DNA of 64,000 nt from positions 9,819,742 through 9,883,741 of the forward strand of contig ML660774.1 in assembly GCA_007570785.1 (NCBI GenBank), read 5' to 3'. The position numbers were made by a program, and so were the translations under genes. This DNA is from Antilocapra americana (taxonomy: Eukaryota > Chordata > Mammalia > Artiodactyla > Antilocapridae). Of this stretch, positions 45,726 to 55,785 are shown one piece after another; the first letter of the stretch is position 1; every line of letters begins with the position of its first letter. Below the pieces are notes generated by a model. It had not been told where the DNA came from. It ran no database searches and saw nothing but the letters and a program-made list of their open reading frames with translations.

Positions 45726-46060
45726 TTTAATACCAGTATTCAGTTATAACAGTGTGGTAGGGAAGTTACTAGCTTGAGAAAGAGGTTCTCTCATCTGCTG
45801 ACTGAAACTGTTTCATTGATATCTATCTATCATCAATCTCAGATTTTTTAACAATGATACAAAAATGTGTACTTCAACATTTCTGTGTTTATTATGAAAT
45901 TTAAAAAATTTTATTTTTTAAATATTTGAAAAAAATCACAGAAGTGCTATATAAATAGTAGAAGCTCATGATTATAGCTTATTATATAAACATGGTGATT
46001 AATTCATTCAAATAAATTATAGAAGAAAACATATATTTTTTCTGAAAACATATTTAGAAT

Positions 46061-46263
46061 CAAGCTTCAAGTTCTAAGCTGATAACATTCTCATTAATAA
46101 CAATAATTAAATAAAGTGCAAGTTGCTGCATATGAGAAGAAATGTTTAAACCCAACAAATAAAATGTCTTTCTGGGATAAGTCAGTTGCTCTTCTGGTTA
46201 AATAAGAGCTGTTGGCTTTATTGTTATTAATGAGAATGTTATCAGCTTAGAACTTGAAGCTTG
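46061..46263. repeat. Perfect 46-bp inverted repeat with 111-bp spacer
   Basis: The left arm at 46061-46106 begins CAAGCTTCAAGTTCTAAGC. The right arm at 46218-46263 is its exact reverse complement, ending GCTTAGAACTTGAAGCTTG. I checked all 46 positions and found no mismatch. The spacer is 46107-46217. The next bases outward do not pair and no flanking direct repeat is seen, so it does not look like a simple transposon end pair. No known family recognised. Confidence 0.95.
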
Positions 46264-46719
46264 TGCCATACCTGCACAGAGGCTGAAGACAATAGATTTC
46301 ACTCTTCCAATCAAACTGGAAATCTGAGATTTACCTTTGATCTCACAGTAACCTTCTCCACTCACATCTAAACATCACTCAGTGCACAATTATGACTTCC
46401 TTAGGTCTCCTTACCAATTTTCCTTCTTCTCCATCACTACTAGATCCAGCATGGATAATTGGGGGAAAAGGTCTCTTTTGTTCTCTACCATTTTTCATCT
46501 TACATTCCACTCTGCAAACAAATCATAGTTATAAACTCAAATATAAGCATCTCTTTCCTCTGATTAGGTTCTCTTCAGTGACTCGACATTTTCTTTGATG
46601 TTAATTCCAATCTCCCTTGCACTTTCAAACACCCATACTCAAATGAGAGGCAAAGTAGAACTGTGTTATACTTTCATTCCAAGGCGGGGTGATTTGATAT
46701 ACCAGTTATATTTGTGATT
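46264..46719. other. Unassigned intergenic sequence
   Basis: No gene or repeat recognised. The 68-codon frame at 46392-46598 has no domain. Confidence 0.5.
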
Positions 46720-47085
46720 TTCTATGCCTGAAACAATCTCTGTGCTTCATATTCATCTTGAAAAATGTTTTCTCTGTAATTTAGAATGTCCTGTCTCCTC
46801 CTCTTGCCTCACTGGGATAATTGCTCTTTATTCTTGAGAACAGAACTAGTGACCTTACTTAGCAATTCCTGACTCTTCAAATCTTAGTTTGTATTCTGCA
46901 TTTTGTTCACACCATACCCTTTGATTTACTTAAATATTAGATTTCAATGCTGTGTTTTGGTCTGATGATCCCATGAACTCCTTAAACTCAGAGAATATGG
47001 CCCATTCATCTTTTTATTTTCAGAAGTGTGAATTGAGCCTGAAATGTTTGGTGATCAATAAGTGAAATGAATAAAATGATGCTGC
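46720..47085 (+). mobile_element. Probable L2 LINE 3' region
   Basis: A degraded L2-like order: TATGCCTGAAACAATCTCTG, AATGTCCTGTCTCCTCCTCT then TGCCTCAC, CATGAACTCCTTAAACTCAG, GGCCCATTCATCTTTTTATT and TGGTGATCAATAAGTGAAATG. Confidence 0.45.
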
Positions 47086-47872
47086 AGAAAAGGAGAGACA
47101 AATGGAATTGTCTACAGTGGTCATGATTATTTTCAAGAGGGGGAAATAAAACTCCTTCTTGGGAAGTTCATACTGAAATGACAATAGGGTTTCCCAAGGA
47201 CCTAAAGAGTATAAATTGGTGTTGGAATAGCATAAAAAGTTCAGTTAGTATAATTTCATTTGAATGCTTTGAGTTGCAATCTCTGTTGTGTTTAAATTGT
47301 TGATTTATATACAACAATCTGAACTGGCCATCTGGGACTTATGCAGGTTCAAGATGTGGTTCTCTCACTTCTGAACAACTTTGTAACCTTTGGGAAACAA
47401 TCATCTTTTGAGAATGTCTGTTTTAATACAGAAAATACAGCTGATTCTCTTAATTGCTTAGTAATAAAACTAAAACAAAAATCTCATTACCAATCAGACT
47501 CATTTTCTCTAAAGAAAACAATGCTTCATGTGGAAGAAAATAGAAGTGAACTAATGTTGTATAGATTCAGTACATAAATAGAAGATGGAATGATTTGGCT
47601 CTAGAAAACTCAGATGTGAGGATAATTTAAGTTCCTCTTATAAAGAAAAGTGATGTTTGGGCAGTGGCTTGAAGTATTTCTCTTGAGAAAACTTTACAAA
47701 AGCTGTACTTCTTTTTGGTTACTATATATATATTAAAAAAAAAAACCTTAAAAATGTTATATACATAAAATTAGGTTCGTATTTTTCTATTTTCTTTTGA
47801 AAATATATCCCAGGCTAGACAATGGTGATTTAGTAATAGTAGACTATATCTCTCAATGCTTGTGTACGCATA
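47086..47872. other. Unassigned intergenic sequence
   Basis: No repeat recognised. The 78-codon plus frame at 47341-47577 has no recognisable domain and no supporting signals. Confidence 0.5.
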
Positions 47873-48079
47873 CATGCGTGCGTGCTCAGGTATGTCTGAC
47901 TGTATGCACCCTCCTGGACCATAGCCCGCCAGCCTTCTCTGTCCACGGGATTTCCCAGGCAAGAATGCTGGAGGGGATTGCCATTGCGTCCTCCAGGGGA
48001 TCTTCCCGACCCAGGGATCAAACCCACGTCTCCAGCATTGGCAGGTGGATTCTTTGCCACTGAGCCACCTCAGAAGCCC
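47873..48079 (-). mobile_element. Bov-tA SINE
   Basis: Antisense copy: GCGTGCTCAGGTATGTCTGAC, GACCATAGCCCGCCAGCCTTC, CAGGCAAGAATGCTGGAGGGG, TCTTCCCGACCCAGGGATCA and TTCTTTGCCACTGAGCCACC. Confidence 0.92.
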
Positions 48080-49082
48080 ATGAACACATTTTATTTATTT
48101 ATCAATAATTATCCCTTTACTTTCTTTTTCTCATACCGTCATTTTGAACTTTTAAAAGACTAAAGTTTTATGAACTTCAGGGGAAGTCTCAAGATTATCA
48201 CCGTTTATTCAAATAAAAACAAAGAAAACAAGGCATCTTAGAAGACATTATAATAGCCATTATCTAGGCACAAAAAAAAGGAAAGGGAATAGCAAGATAT
48301 CATATAGAATTATATATAGAAATAACAAAGCATAAATAATATGTTACACTAAAGGCATTTTGTTTAAAATAAAATTACACGGCTCAGCTAGCATAAAAAT
48401 GCCACCAAAGCGGAGAAACAAAATGTTAAGAGTCAGATTCATTAGAGCTGGTTTGGGTCTGAAGAGTTCAACTCCAAAGCCATGGTCTCTGCCACCTCGG
48501 TTTTACAGTGACATTTTCAGGATGCAGTGCTCACTCGATGGATCTTCATCTTTTCTCTGTTTAATGGCAACAGGAGTCAGCAGCCATGAAATTACTGGAG
48601 GGCCCCTAATAAATACTTGGATTTGCTGAAGGAAAACAGCTGTACACATTTGTACAGATAGGTATAACACCTAATGTAAAATAAGGCAAAATAAGGCATT
48701 ACCCTGGGCCTACTGAGTTGCTTCCTTTCTTTTTTTTTTGAAATGGAAATATTCTTATCTGGGCAAAGGGTACATTTGGCTTCTTATGAATAGCAACTAC
48801 GTGGAACTGCTGATACAATTAAAATAGTTACATACAACCACTGCCTCTTTGTCAAGAAATTAGCTGTAAAAAACGGAAAGAAAAGCACATGTGTTGCATA
48901 TATATGCATATATTTGCATAGTTAATCTCCTCAGTCGAAATCTTTTTCTCCTTCTAAATTCAAACATGCCCTAGAAATGAAGACTCTGTTTTATGAACAA
49001 AGATGAAATAATACTTGCATATTAGATCTTTGTTAACTAATAAAGAATTCACGTTATAATAAGGGGAATAATCAGTTCTTGA
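48080..49082. other. Unassigned intergenic sequence
   Basis: No gene recognised. The 89-codon frame at 48360-48629 contains a basic stretch (KMPPKRRNKMLRVRFIRAG) but no domain I know, and nothing else supports it. Confidence 0.45.
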
Positions 49083-50090
49083 GGACTGTGAGTTATTTTT
49101 GTTTTTCTTTTCCATAATGGTTTATTACCGGGTATTTCATGTCCTATACTACTGGTTCTCATCATTTATTTTATAGATGATATTTTGGGTCTGTTAATCC
49201 CAAACTCCTCATTCCTTCCCTCCCTTTCCCTTTGGTATCCTTAAGTATGTTTTCTATGTCTGTGAATCTGTTTCAGTTTTGTAAAGAAGTTCATTTGTAT
49301 CATATTTTAGATTCTATGTATAAGTGAAGTCATATGATATTTGTCTTTCTCTTTCTGACTTACTTCATTTAGTATGATAGTCCAGGGTCTATCCAAGTGG
49401 TTGCCAATGGCATGATTTCATTCTTTTTATAGCTGAGTAATACTCCATTTGTGTGTGTGTGGTCAGTGCAGACTGGAACTTGTCCCGGGCACTTGCCGCC
49501 TACCCCCACGGAGATTAAATCCTGTGCTGCTGCTGAACTCCAGCACGCCCCGGAGGGGCTCAGGAGGAGAGCAGAAGTGAGGCACTCTGCTGTGGGAAAA
49601 CTGGCAGGACAGATCTTCAGAGACAGTAGTTCACAGGAGCTGACTTTATGAGCCCAGTTCTTGGTATCTCCTCATATCTGGAAAAGCACTAGAATCCTTC
49701 ATGGGGACGGTTGTTTTTTGTGACTAGTAGAAGCTTCTTGAGGTCAGGAGAAACCTTCTAAAAAATAAACGTGCTTGATTGCACATACTCCCCCTTTAAC
49801 AAAATCACATATATCCTGTCCTTCCCCGCTGCTACTTTGGAGCAGGTTCTCAGAGCTCTCTGATGAGCTGTGTCCCAGGCTGCAATCCTTATATTGCCCC
49901 AGATAAAACTTTTGTGCATCTTCTTTTTCCACTCATCTGTCGGTGGACATTTAGGTTGCAAAAGTGCTTTGAGCGCTGAGGTGTACGTATCTTTTCAAAT
50001 TAGAGTTTTCTCTGGATATATGCTCAGGAATGAGATTTCGGGATTGTGTGGCTTAAGTTTTAATATATTTAAACTCTCACCCAAAAGAAA
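49083..50090 (-). mobile_element. Old L1 LINE 3' end, split by an LTR
   Basis: The left part (49083-49457) carries antisense L1 landmarks: TCCCTTTCCCTTTGGTATCC, TCTATGTATAAGTGAAGTC, CTTACTTCATTTAGTATGAT and ATAGCTGAGTAATACTCCAT. The right part (49919-50090) resumes with TCATCTGTCGGTGGACATTTAGG and CAGGAATGAGATTTCGGGAT. The LTR at 49458-49918 lies between them. Confidence 0.78.
49458..49918 (+). mobile_element. Ruminant-type solo LTR
   Basis: The block interrupts the L1 and has the landmarks of a ruminant endogenous retrovirus LTR: AAAAAATAAACGTGCTTGAT, CAAAATCACATATATCCTGTC (TATA-like), GGAGCAGGTTCTCAGAGCTC, GTCCCAGGCTGCAATCCTTA, TTGCCCCAGATAAAACTTT and a final GTGCA. The canonical poly(A) signal is changed to GATAAA. 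The segment between it and the terminal TGTGCA is much shorter than I recall for the family, so the 3' end is probably deleted. The 5' boundary runs into a (TG)n tract and is approximate. No viral coding sequence is present. Confidence 0.65.
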
Positions 50091-51034
50091 AATGTAAATT
50101 ATTCTCTACTTAGATTTCTACTTAGCATCTAAATTTTGGAAACTATTTAATGAAGTTAAGACAGTCAGAATTATTTTGATATAAAATATAATCAATAATA
50201 ATTAGTAATGTATAATTGAATTCTCTTTTAGTGAGTGTTAGTATAATGGTATATACATTAAACCACAGGCATCTTGAGGGTTTTAAAATGTGTGGTTAGG
50301 GGATTTTCCAGCTGCCATATATTCTGCCAGATGCTTCAGTTTTTGATCTGGTTCACAGTGTGGGAATGAAGAACTTATTTTGCAGAAATGCCGTTGCCTG
50401 CATTCCAATGGTTTTCTCCAACTGTGCCACTGTTTGCAGCTCATGGCCACAGCATCTCCGCTGATCAGACCCCTTGGTCAGAGTTGCAAAATGCTGATTA
50501 TAAAAACAAAAACTACAAGAGCTACTTTGAGTTACATAAATTTAGAGTTGAATAGTTATAGTTTGTTTTTGTATGGTTTTTCAGATGAAATTGTATAACA
50601 CAGTAGTGAAACTTACAAGGTTAAAAATTAAAGGCCAAAACAATATTTAAATAAAATGTAAAACATACAGCATAATCATACAGTTGGAGACTAGTTTCCA
50701 AAAGTCACTATAGAAAACTCATCTCATCAACCTATAATGAGTGCTGTGTATATAAAGATATGTCTGCATAATAAAAGCTTAGATATCTCTGCCATGAACA
50801 TTTGTTAGACAAATAACCTTTAAAGGAAACGTGTGCATGGGGGATATTTTGAAATTCACAACACTTGTCAAGAGGAAATTAATTTCCACTTGAACTAAGC
50901 TAATGTGAATGTCAAAAATGCCCTTTGAAAGTTTAATCACAAGATAAAAGATCATGTCTAAGAGTAAATTTGCATATATAAAAACAATCTATAACACTGA
51001 CTAAGTGTTGTTTTATTACAACCCAGTTCAGTAA
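50091..51034. other. Unassigned intergenic sequence
   Basis: AT-rich, with no repeat family or gene recognised. The 72-codon frame at 50380-50598 shows no domain. Confidence 0.5.
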
Positions 51035-51105
51035 ACAATCTGGCTGTGTGACCTTGGGTAAGTCATTTGGTTTCAGTGTCCTCATATAAATAACTGATGT
51101 GTGAG
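51035..51105 (-). mobile_element. MIR SINE fragment
   Basis: Antisense MIR: TCTGGCTGTGTGACCTTGGG, TAAGTCATTTGGTTTCAGTG and TCCTCATATAAATA. Confidence 0.72.
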
Positions 51106-51916
51106 GACACACTGAGACATTCATTCAATAACAACAAAAATAATAAAGCAAGTCTACAATGTGTTATTTTAAAAATTATAAGAGATATTTATATACACAT
51201 GTATCATATATATGCATATGTGTATAGATATGAATTATTTGCTTAACTAATGGTTATACTTTCCTATTTGCATATTAATCATATATATTCATGTATTTAT
51301 GAAAAGTTTAGTGTCTAGATTTGTTAATGTTTTATACTTCTATAAAGTACTCTTCAAGTCAAAAGAAGAAAAATCCTACAGAATCTTTCCTTCTGGAGTA
51401 TTAATAAGAGAGATTTGTTCAAAATTTTAAAATGATTGTTGACAAATGTTGAAAAGTGATGAGGATCTCCATAAATATAAATTTAAAATGTATGGCTAGA
51501 GCTTTGCAATGTTTATGTAAAACACTATTAATATTTTTGTGTGTGTGTGTTTGGAAAAAGGGTCTTTATTTTATTTTTTTTTATTGTTTTTGCCATACAT
51601 TGTCATGATATCACCATGGGTTTACATATGCTTCCCCTCTGGATCCCCCCTCCCTCCTCCCTCCCCCCCGGGAAATCTCGCTGCACCAGTCCCGAGCATC
51701 AATCCTGGGCTGGTGATTGATTAGACACATGACAATTAACATTCTTCAATGCCCTTCTCCCATATCATCCCACCCTTACCCTCATCCACAAAGTCCACGA
51801 GTCTATTCTATACATCTGCGTTCCTTTTGTTGTCTCCCGTATTGGGTTCTCATTACTGTCTTTCTAAATTCCATATATATGCGTTAATATACTGTATTGT
51901 TGTTTTTGCTTCTGGC

Positions 51917-52711
51917 TTACTTCACTCTGGATAATGGGCTCCAGTTTCGTCCGAGTAGAATTGCTTCAAATGAATTTTTTTTTAATGCTGAGTAATATTC
52001 CATTGTGTATATGTACCACAGCTTTTTTATCCATTCATCAGTTGATGGGCATCTAGGTTGTTTCCATGTCTTAGCTATTGTAAACAATGCAGCGATGAAC
52101 ATTGGGGTACACGTGGCTCTTTCAATTCTGGTTTCCTCGGTGTATATGCCCAGCAGNNNNNNNNNNNNNNNNNNNNNNNNNNNNNNNNNNNNNNNNNNNN
52201 NNNNNNNNNNNNNNNNNNNNNNNNNNNNNNNNNNNNNNNNNNNNNNNNNNNNNNNNNNNNNNNNNNNNNNNNNNNNNNNNNNNNNNNNNNNNNNNNNNNN
52301 NNNNNNNNNNNNNNNNNNNNNNNNNNNNNNNNNNNNNNNNNNNNNNNNNNNNNNNNNNNNNNNNNNNNNNNNNNNNNNNNNNNNNNNNNNNNNNNNNNNN
52401 NNNNNNNNNNNNNNNNNNNNNNNNNNNNNNNNNNNNNNNNNNNNNNNNNNNNNNNNNNNNNNNNNNNNNNNNNNNNNNNNNNNNNNNNNNNNNNNNNNNN
52501 NNNNNNNNNNNNNNNNNNNNNNNNNNNNNNNNNNNNNNNNNNNNNNNNNNNNNNNNATTTTTGAGATTAATTGTTTGTCTGTTGCTTCATTGGCTATTAT
52601 TTTCTCCCATTCTGAAGGCTGTCTTTTCACCTTGCTTATAGTTTCCTTTGTTGTGCAAAAGCTTTTAATTTTAATTAGGTCCCATTTGTTTATTCGTGTT
52701 TTTATTTCCAA
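51917..52711 (-). pseudogene. L1 ORF2p C-terminal part, interrupted by the gap
   Basis: L1 ORF2p is the endonuclease / reverse transcriptase of L1. Only the region after the RT domain is present. Before the gap the minus strand gives TRINKWDLIKIKSFCTTKE, then KVKRQPSEWEKIIANEATDK and QLISK. After the gap it gives LLGIYTEETRIERATCTPMF, then CPSTDEWIKKLWYIYTMEYY and SALKKN. Both sides are free of stops and in the same frame across 400 N. The cysteine-rich C-terminal segment falls in the unsequenced part. The 5' end of ORF2 is absent, so it cannot be functional. Confidence 0.9.
52157..52556. other. Assembly gap (400 N)
   Basis: Exactly 400 N. Both edges are L1 ORF2 in the same frame and orientation. 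From memory of the family the expected missing piece is around 120-130 codons, so the gap could hide just L1 sequence. Confidence 0.98.
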
Positions 52712-53006
52712 TATTCTGGGAGGTGGGTCATGGAGTATCCCGCTTTGGATTATAGCAGAGAGTAAAACACTATTAATTTTTATAGTTGTAAATCAAGGTG
52801 GCAACATTCAAAAGTCATGTCCTTTTTAGACTTCCAGGTTTCACTGGGTTGGATGACTGAGATATACAGTAAGAGTGGGTTTGTACATGCACATATTTAC
52901 CTTTATATACAAACCAAGCAAACAAATATGAAAAACCAAATGAAATATAAGTTTGTCAAGATTTGTTAAACTGTGAAATAGGATAGAGTCTCCTTATAAA
53001 AGCAGA

Positions 53007-53214
53007 TTATGGGTGGCTCAGATGGTAAAGAATCTACCTGCAATGCAGAAGACCCTGATTTGATTCTGGGTCGGGAAGATCCCCTGGAGAAGGAAATGAC
53101 AACCCACTCCAGTATTCTTGCCTGGGAAGTCACATGGACAGAGGAACCTGGTGGGCTATAGTTTATGGGATCGCATAGAGTTGGAACTGACTTAGTGACT
53201 AACACATAACAGAA
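53007..53214 (+). mobile_element. Bov-tA SINE with 11-bp TSD
   Basis: Sense copy: GGGTGGCTCAGATGGTAAAG, AATCTACCTGCAATGCAGAAG, GGGTCGGGAAGATCCCCTGG and GGAACTGACTTAGTGACTAAC. ATAAAAGCAGA lies at 52996-53006 and 53215-53225. The right copy was later used as an L1 target. Confidence 0.94.
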
Positions 53215-53230
53215 ATAAAAGCAGAAGACA

Positions 53231-53357
53231 GAGGGAATTGGGAGGGAGGAGGGAGGGGGGTTCTGGAGGGGGAACATATGTATACCCATGGCAGATTCAT
53301 GTCAATGTATGGCAAAACCAACACAATAATGTAAAGAAAATTTTTTTAAAAATTTAA
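53231..53357 (+). mobile_element. L1 3' UTR fragment with 14-bp TSD
   Basis: It begins GAGGGAATTGGGAGGGAGGA, has a dense G tract (53240-53272), TACCCATGGCAGATTCATG, AATGTATGGCAAAACCAACAC and an A/T-rich tail. AAAAGCAGAAGACA occurs at 53217-53230 and 53358-53371. It is an extreme 5' truncation, about 127 bp. Confidence 0.92.
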
Positions 53358-53371
53358 AAAAGCAGAAGACA

Positions 53372-53887
53372 ATTTATTTTATTTCAGTTTGCCAAACCAT
53401 TCTTTATATACCCTCATCGCAGCAACATCCTGCATCAAGCAAAATCAGAATGTTCATATCAGTACAGGGGAGGAATTAGATATGAAATGAATTCTGCACT
53501 TATTCCAATTTCAGGGATCATAGAAAGAAAATAAAAATTAAACTTTAAAGCTGAAACACTCAGGACTAGGCTAATAAAAACTTAAATTTTTTAAATGAAA
53601 ATTCAAACTTTTATGGGTGTAGGAATACCACTAACTCTAATTTCATTGTATGATAAACCACATAGTGTTATCAGTGGGATTAATTCAGGCTGTCACTAAA
53701 AATAACACTGATTGAGCATTTGATGATTTATCCTTTAGTCTTTTTTTTTTTTGAATGTTGTTAACAAGCTTAATGCTTGGCAGTGAATGAATAAATGTAT
53801 AGCTCAAAGGCAGTTTTCTCTAAAAAATTTGGTGACTCTCTCCTAGCACAATTGTGCACTTTTTGGTTTATTCCTGTTTTTTAAACG
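53372..53887. other. Unassigned intergenic sequence
   Basis: No gene or repeat recognised. A T run lies at 53741-53752. Confidence 0.5.
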
Positions 53888-53895
53888 TTGCTTCA

Positions 53896-54103
53896 GTGGG
53901 CTACCCAGGTGGCTCAGTGTAAAGATTCTTCCTGCCAAGGCAGGAGATGTGTGTTCAATCCCTGGGTCAGGAAGATCCCCTGGAGAAGCAAATGGCAACC
54001 CACTCCTGGAAAATCCCATGGACGGAGGGAAGCTACAGTTCATGGGGTCACAAAGAGCAGACTTAAGTCACAAAGACTTAAGCGATGGAGCACAGAACAA
54101 ACT
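53896..54103 (+). mobile_element. Bov-tA SINE
   Basis: Sense copy: GTGGGCTACCCAGGTGGCTC, GTGTTCAATCCCTGGGTCAG, AGCAAATGGCAACCCACTCC and TTCATGGGGTCACAAAGAGC. TTGCTTCA is found on both sides (53888-53895 and 54104-54111). A short internal duplication (AAGTCACAAAGACTTAAG) ends the element. Confidence 0.85.
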
Positions 54104-54539
54104 TTGCTTCAATATTCTCATCATGTGCGTGTGTGTTTTTGTGTGATTTTCTGGATTGCAAAGACCATAGTCTTTCTTCGTCCATTTATTCTGAACCCGA
54201 AGTACAAATATTAGCGTATTCAAGGTAGTTAATAAGTATTTGACAAAATTAGTGGGTGAAGGAATAAGTGATTGTATAGTGACCCATGTCCTTAGACAGT
54301 ATTAATTAGGCTGTACACACTCAAGCTCATTTTTTTATTCATTCACAAATAGTGACAGAGTGCTTAATATAAATAAAACAAATGAATCCATAGATAGCCA
54401 TCTGCTATCAATTTAGGATGTCATTCATGAGAATAAAAATAGAAGGGGAAAGAAACAATGCCCAGTGGTACCCAGTGCCCCTGGCTGGAGGTCTGTGAGC
54501 AGGAGACTGAAGGTCATTATGGGCTCCGTTGAAGGCTGC

Positions 54540-54640
54540 CTAGGTGACCTTGGCTGCTTAACCCTTCTGGCTAGCAGTTTCTTTATTTGTAATGTAAAGG
54601 GATCACCTTAATGGTCTTTAAGTTCCCTGTATGTCTAACA
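54540..54640 (-). mobile_element. Possible MIR fragment
   Basis: GTGACCTTGGCTGCTTAACCC and AGTTTCTTTATTTGTAATGT then AAAGGGATCACC resemble antisense MIR ('GTGACCTTGGGCAAGTTACTTAACC...CTCATCTGTAAAATGGGGAT'). Confidence 0.45.
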
Positions 54641-55430
54641 TTTTATTAAGATGATTGATAGTTGTTTTGTTCAGGCACAAGCTCTGTAGGCTCCTCATCA
54701 CAGATTGCTTGAGGCACAGGCATAAAATCATTATAAAGGGTATCAACAGGGGAAACCGTAGTTCTAAAATTATTTTCTGTACAAAATACAGCAGAAACAC
54801 AGAGGCAATGAAGGGTCAAGCAGTGGTGAAGGCCTCAGTGTTCGGGATAGGGGTGGGAGAGAAAGCTTCAGTGTTCGAGAGAAGTATCCCCCCTAAATAC
54901 TGACACCCATACTAGGATTTTAAGGATGAATTTTGCAGCGGCGCAGCAGGGGATGTAATGGGATGAGCCATTCCAAATGTCAGAAACAGCACGCACAGAG
55001 ATGAGAGGCTTGAAACAGTGGGAGCATAAAGGAAACTGGCAGTAGTTTGGTTTTATTGAAGAATTAATTTGTGTGACAGGTTGGAGATTGGAACTGTAGG
55101 TTAACAGCCAGACCTAGAGAATCTCGAATTCTATGCCCGAGGGTGTGTAGACTTTCTTACTTGTTCCTGGTGAACCATTAGGAGGTTTTATCGCAGGAGG
55201 GACAGGACAGACCTTTGTTTACAAAGATCCTGACGACTGCTGTGTAAAGATGAACTCAAGGGAATAAAACCAGAGGCCGTGGGTATTTTCAGAGGAAAGT
55301 GGGGTGACATTACAGTGAGAGTCGGGGTAAACTGGAGCCACCGCAGTGATGTGAAAAGTGGGGGCACCATGAGAGATTTATGAGAATCAATCAATGACTT
55401 TTGGTAATAGAAATCAGGGAAGAATTACGG
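54641..55430. other. Unassigned intergenic sequence
   Basis: No gene or known repeat. Frames at 54655-54903 (+) and 55188-55394 (-) lack domains. Confidence 0.5.
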
Positions 55431-55510
55431 GAGAGAGGAGGAATTTCTTTAGGTTGGACAACTGAGTTCAGAGAGAGGAAGAATTTCTTTTGGTTGGACA
55501 ACTGAGTGGA
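55431..55510 (+). repeat. 40-bp tandem duplication
   Basis: GAGAGAGGAGGAATTTCTTT starts the first unit (55431-55470) and GAGAGAGGAAGAATTTCTTT the second (55471-55510). GGTTGGACAACTGAGT is present in both. Only a few mismatches, so the event is relatively recent. Confidence 0.9.
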
Positions 55511-55687
55511 GAGGATTTCATTAACAGAAATAGGCAACATCGAAGCACAAACAAGTTCTCAGAAGAAAGATGCAGAATTCGCTTTTAAATATGTTGAATT
55601 TGAAGTACCTCTGCAACAGTCCAGAGGGAATAGCCCATTGTAATTAGACTAGTATCCACAAACCTTTCTAGTCATTTTTTTCCTACA

Positions 55688-55785
55688 TTCTATTTTTCTA
55701 ATTTAGTTTTTAATTGGAGGAAATTGCTTAACAATGTTGTGTTGGTTCTGCTGTGAAACACTGCGAATCAGCTGTAATAGTGCTT
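55688..55785 (-). mobile_element. L1 3' terminal fragment
   Basis: Antisense ruminant L1 terminus: TTTTTAATTGGAGGAAATTG, CTTAACAATGTTGTGTTGGT and GCGAATCAGCTGTAATAGTG. Similarity fades afterwards. Confidence 0.65.

Larger units (their letters stand above)
51533..52762 (-). mobile_element. Young L1 LINE, 5' truncated, with TSD and assembly gap
   Basis: TAAAACACTATTAAT occurs at 51518-51532 and 52763-52777, and a following T run extends the duplication to about 20 bp with one indel. That places the L1 endonuclease cut at an A-rich AT/AAAAA site in the element's sense. Antisense 3' UTR landmarks follow from about 51565 (TTTTGCCATACATTGTCATG, C-rich tract 51646-51672, GGGAAATCTCG), then ORF2. 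Between the left TSD and the 3' UTR lie a (TG)n run and about 20 bp that are not standard L1 tail. The 400-N gap is entirely inside ORF2. Confidence 0.9.

Noticed and set aside
48360..48629. 89-codon frame with a basic N-terminal stretch
   Set aside because: No known domain; basic runs are common in AT-rich chance frames.
52005..52829. Three long plus frames across the N gap
   Set aside because: Their length is mostly undetermined codons; the L1 ORF2 signal is on the minus strand.
54160..54250. Possible L2 3' end (TAGTTAATAAGTATTTG)
   Set aside because: Match is too short and AT-rich to separate from chance.
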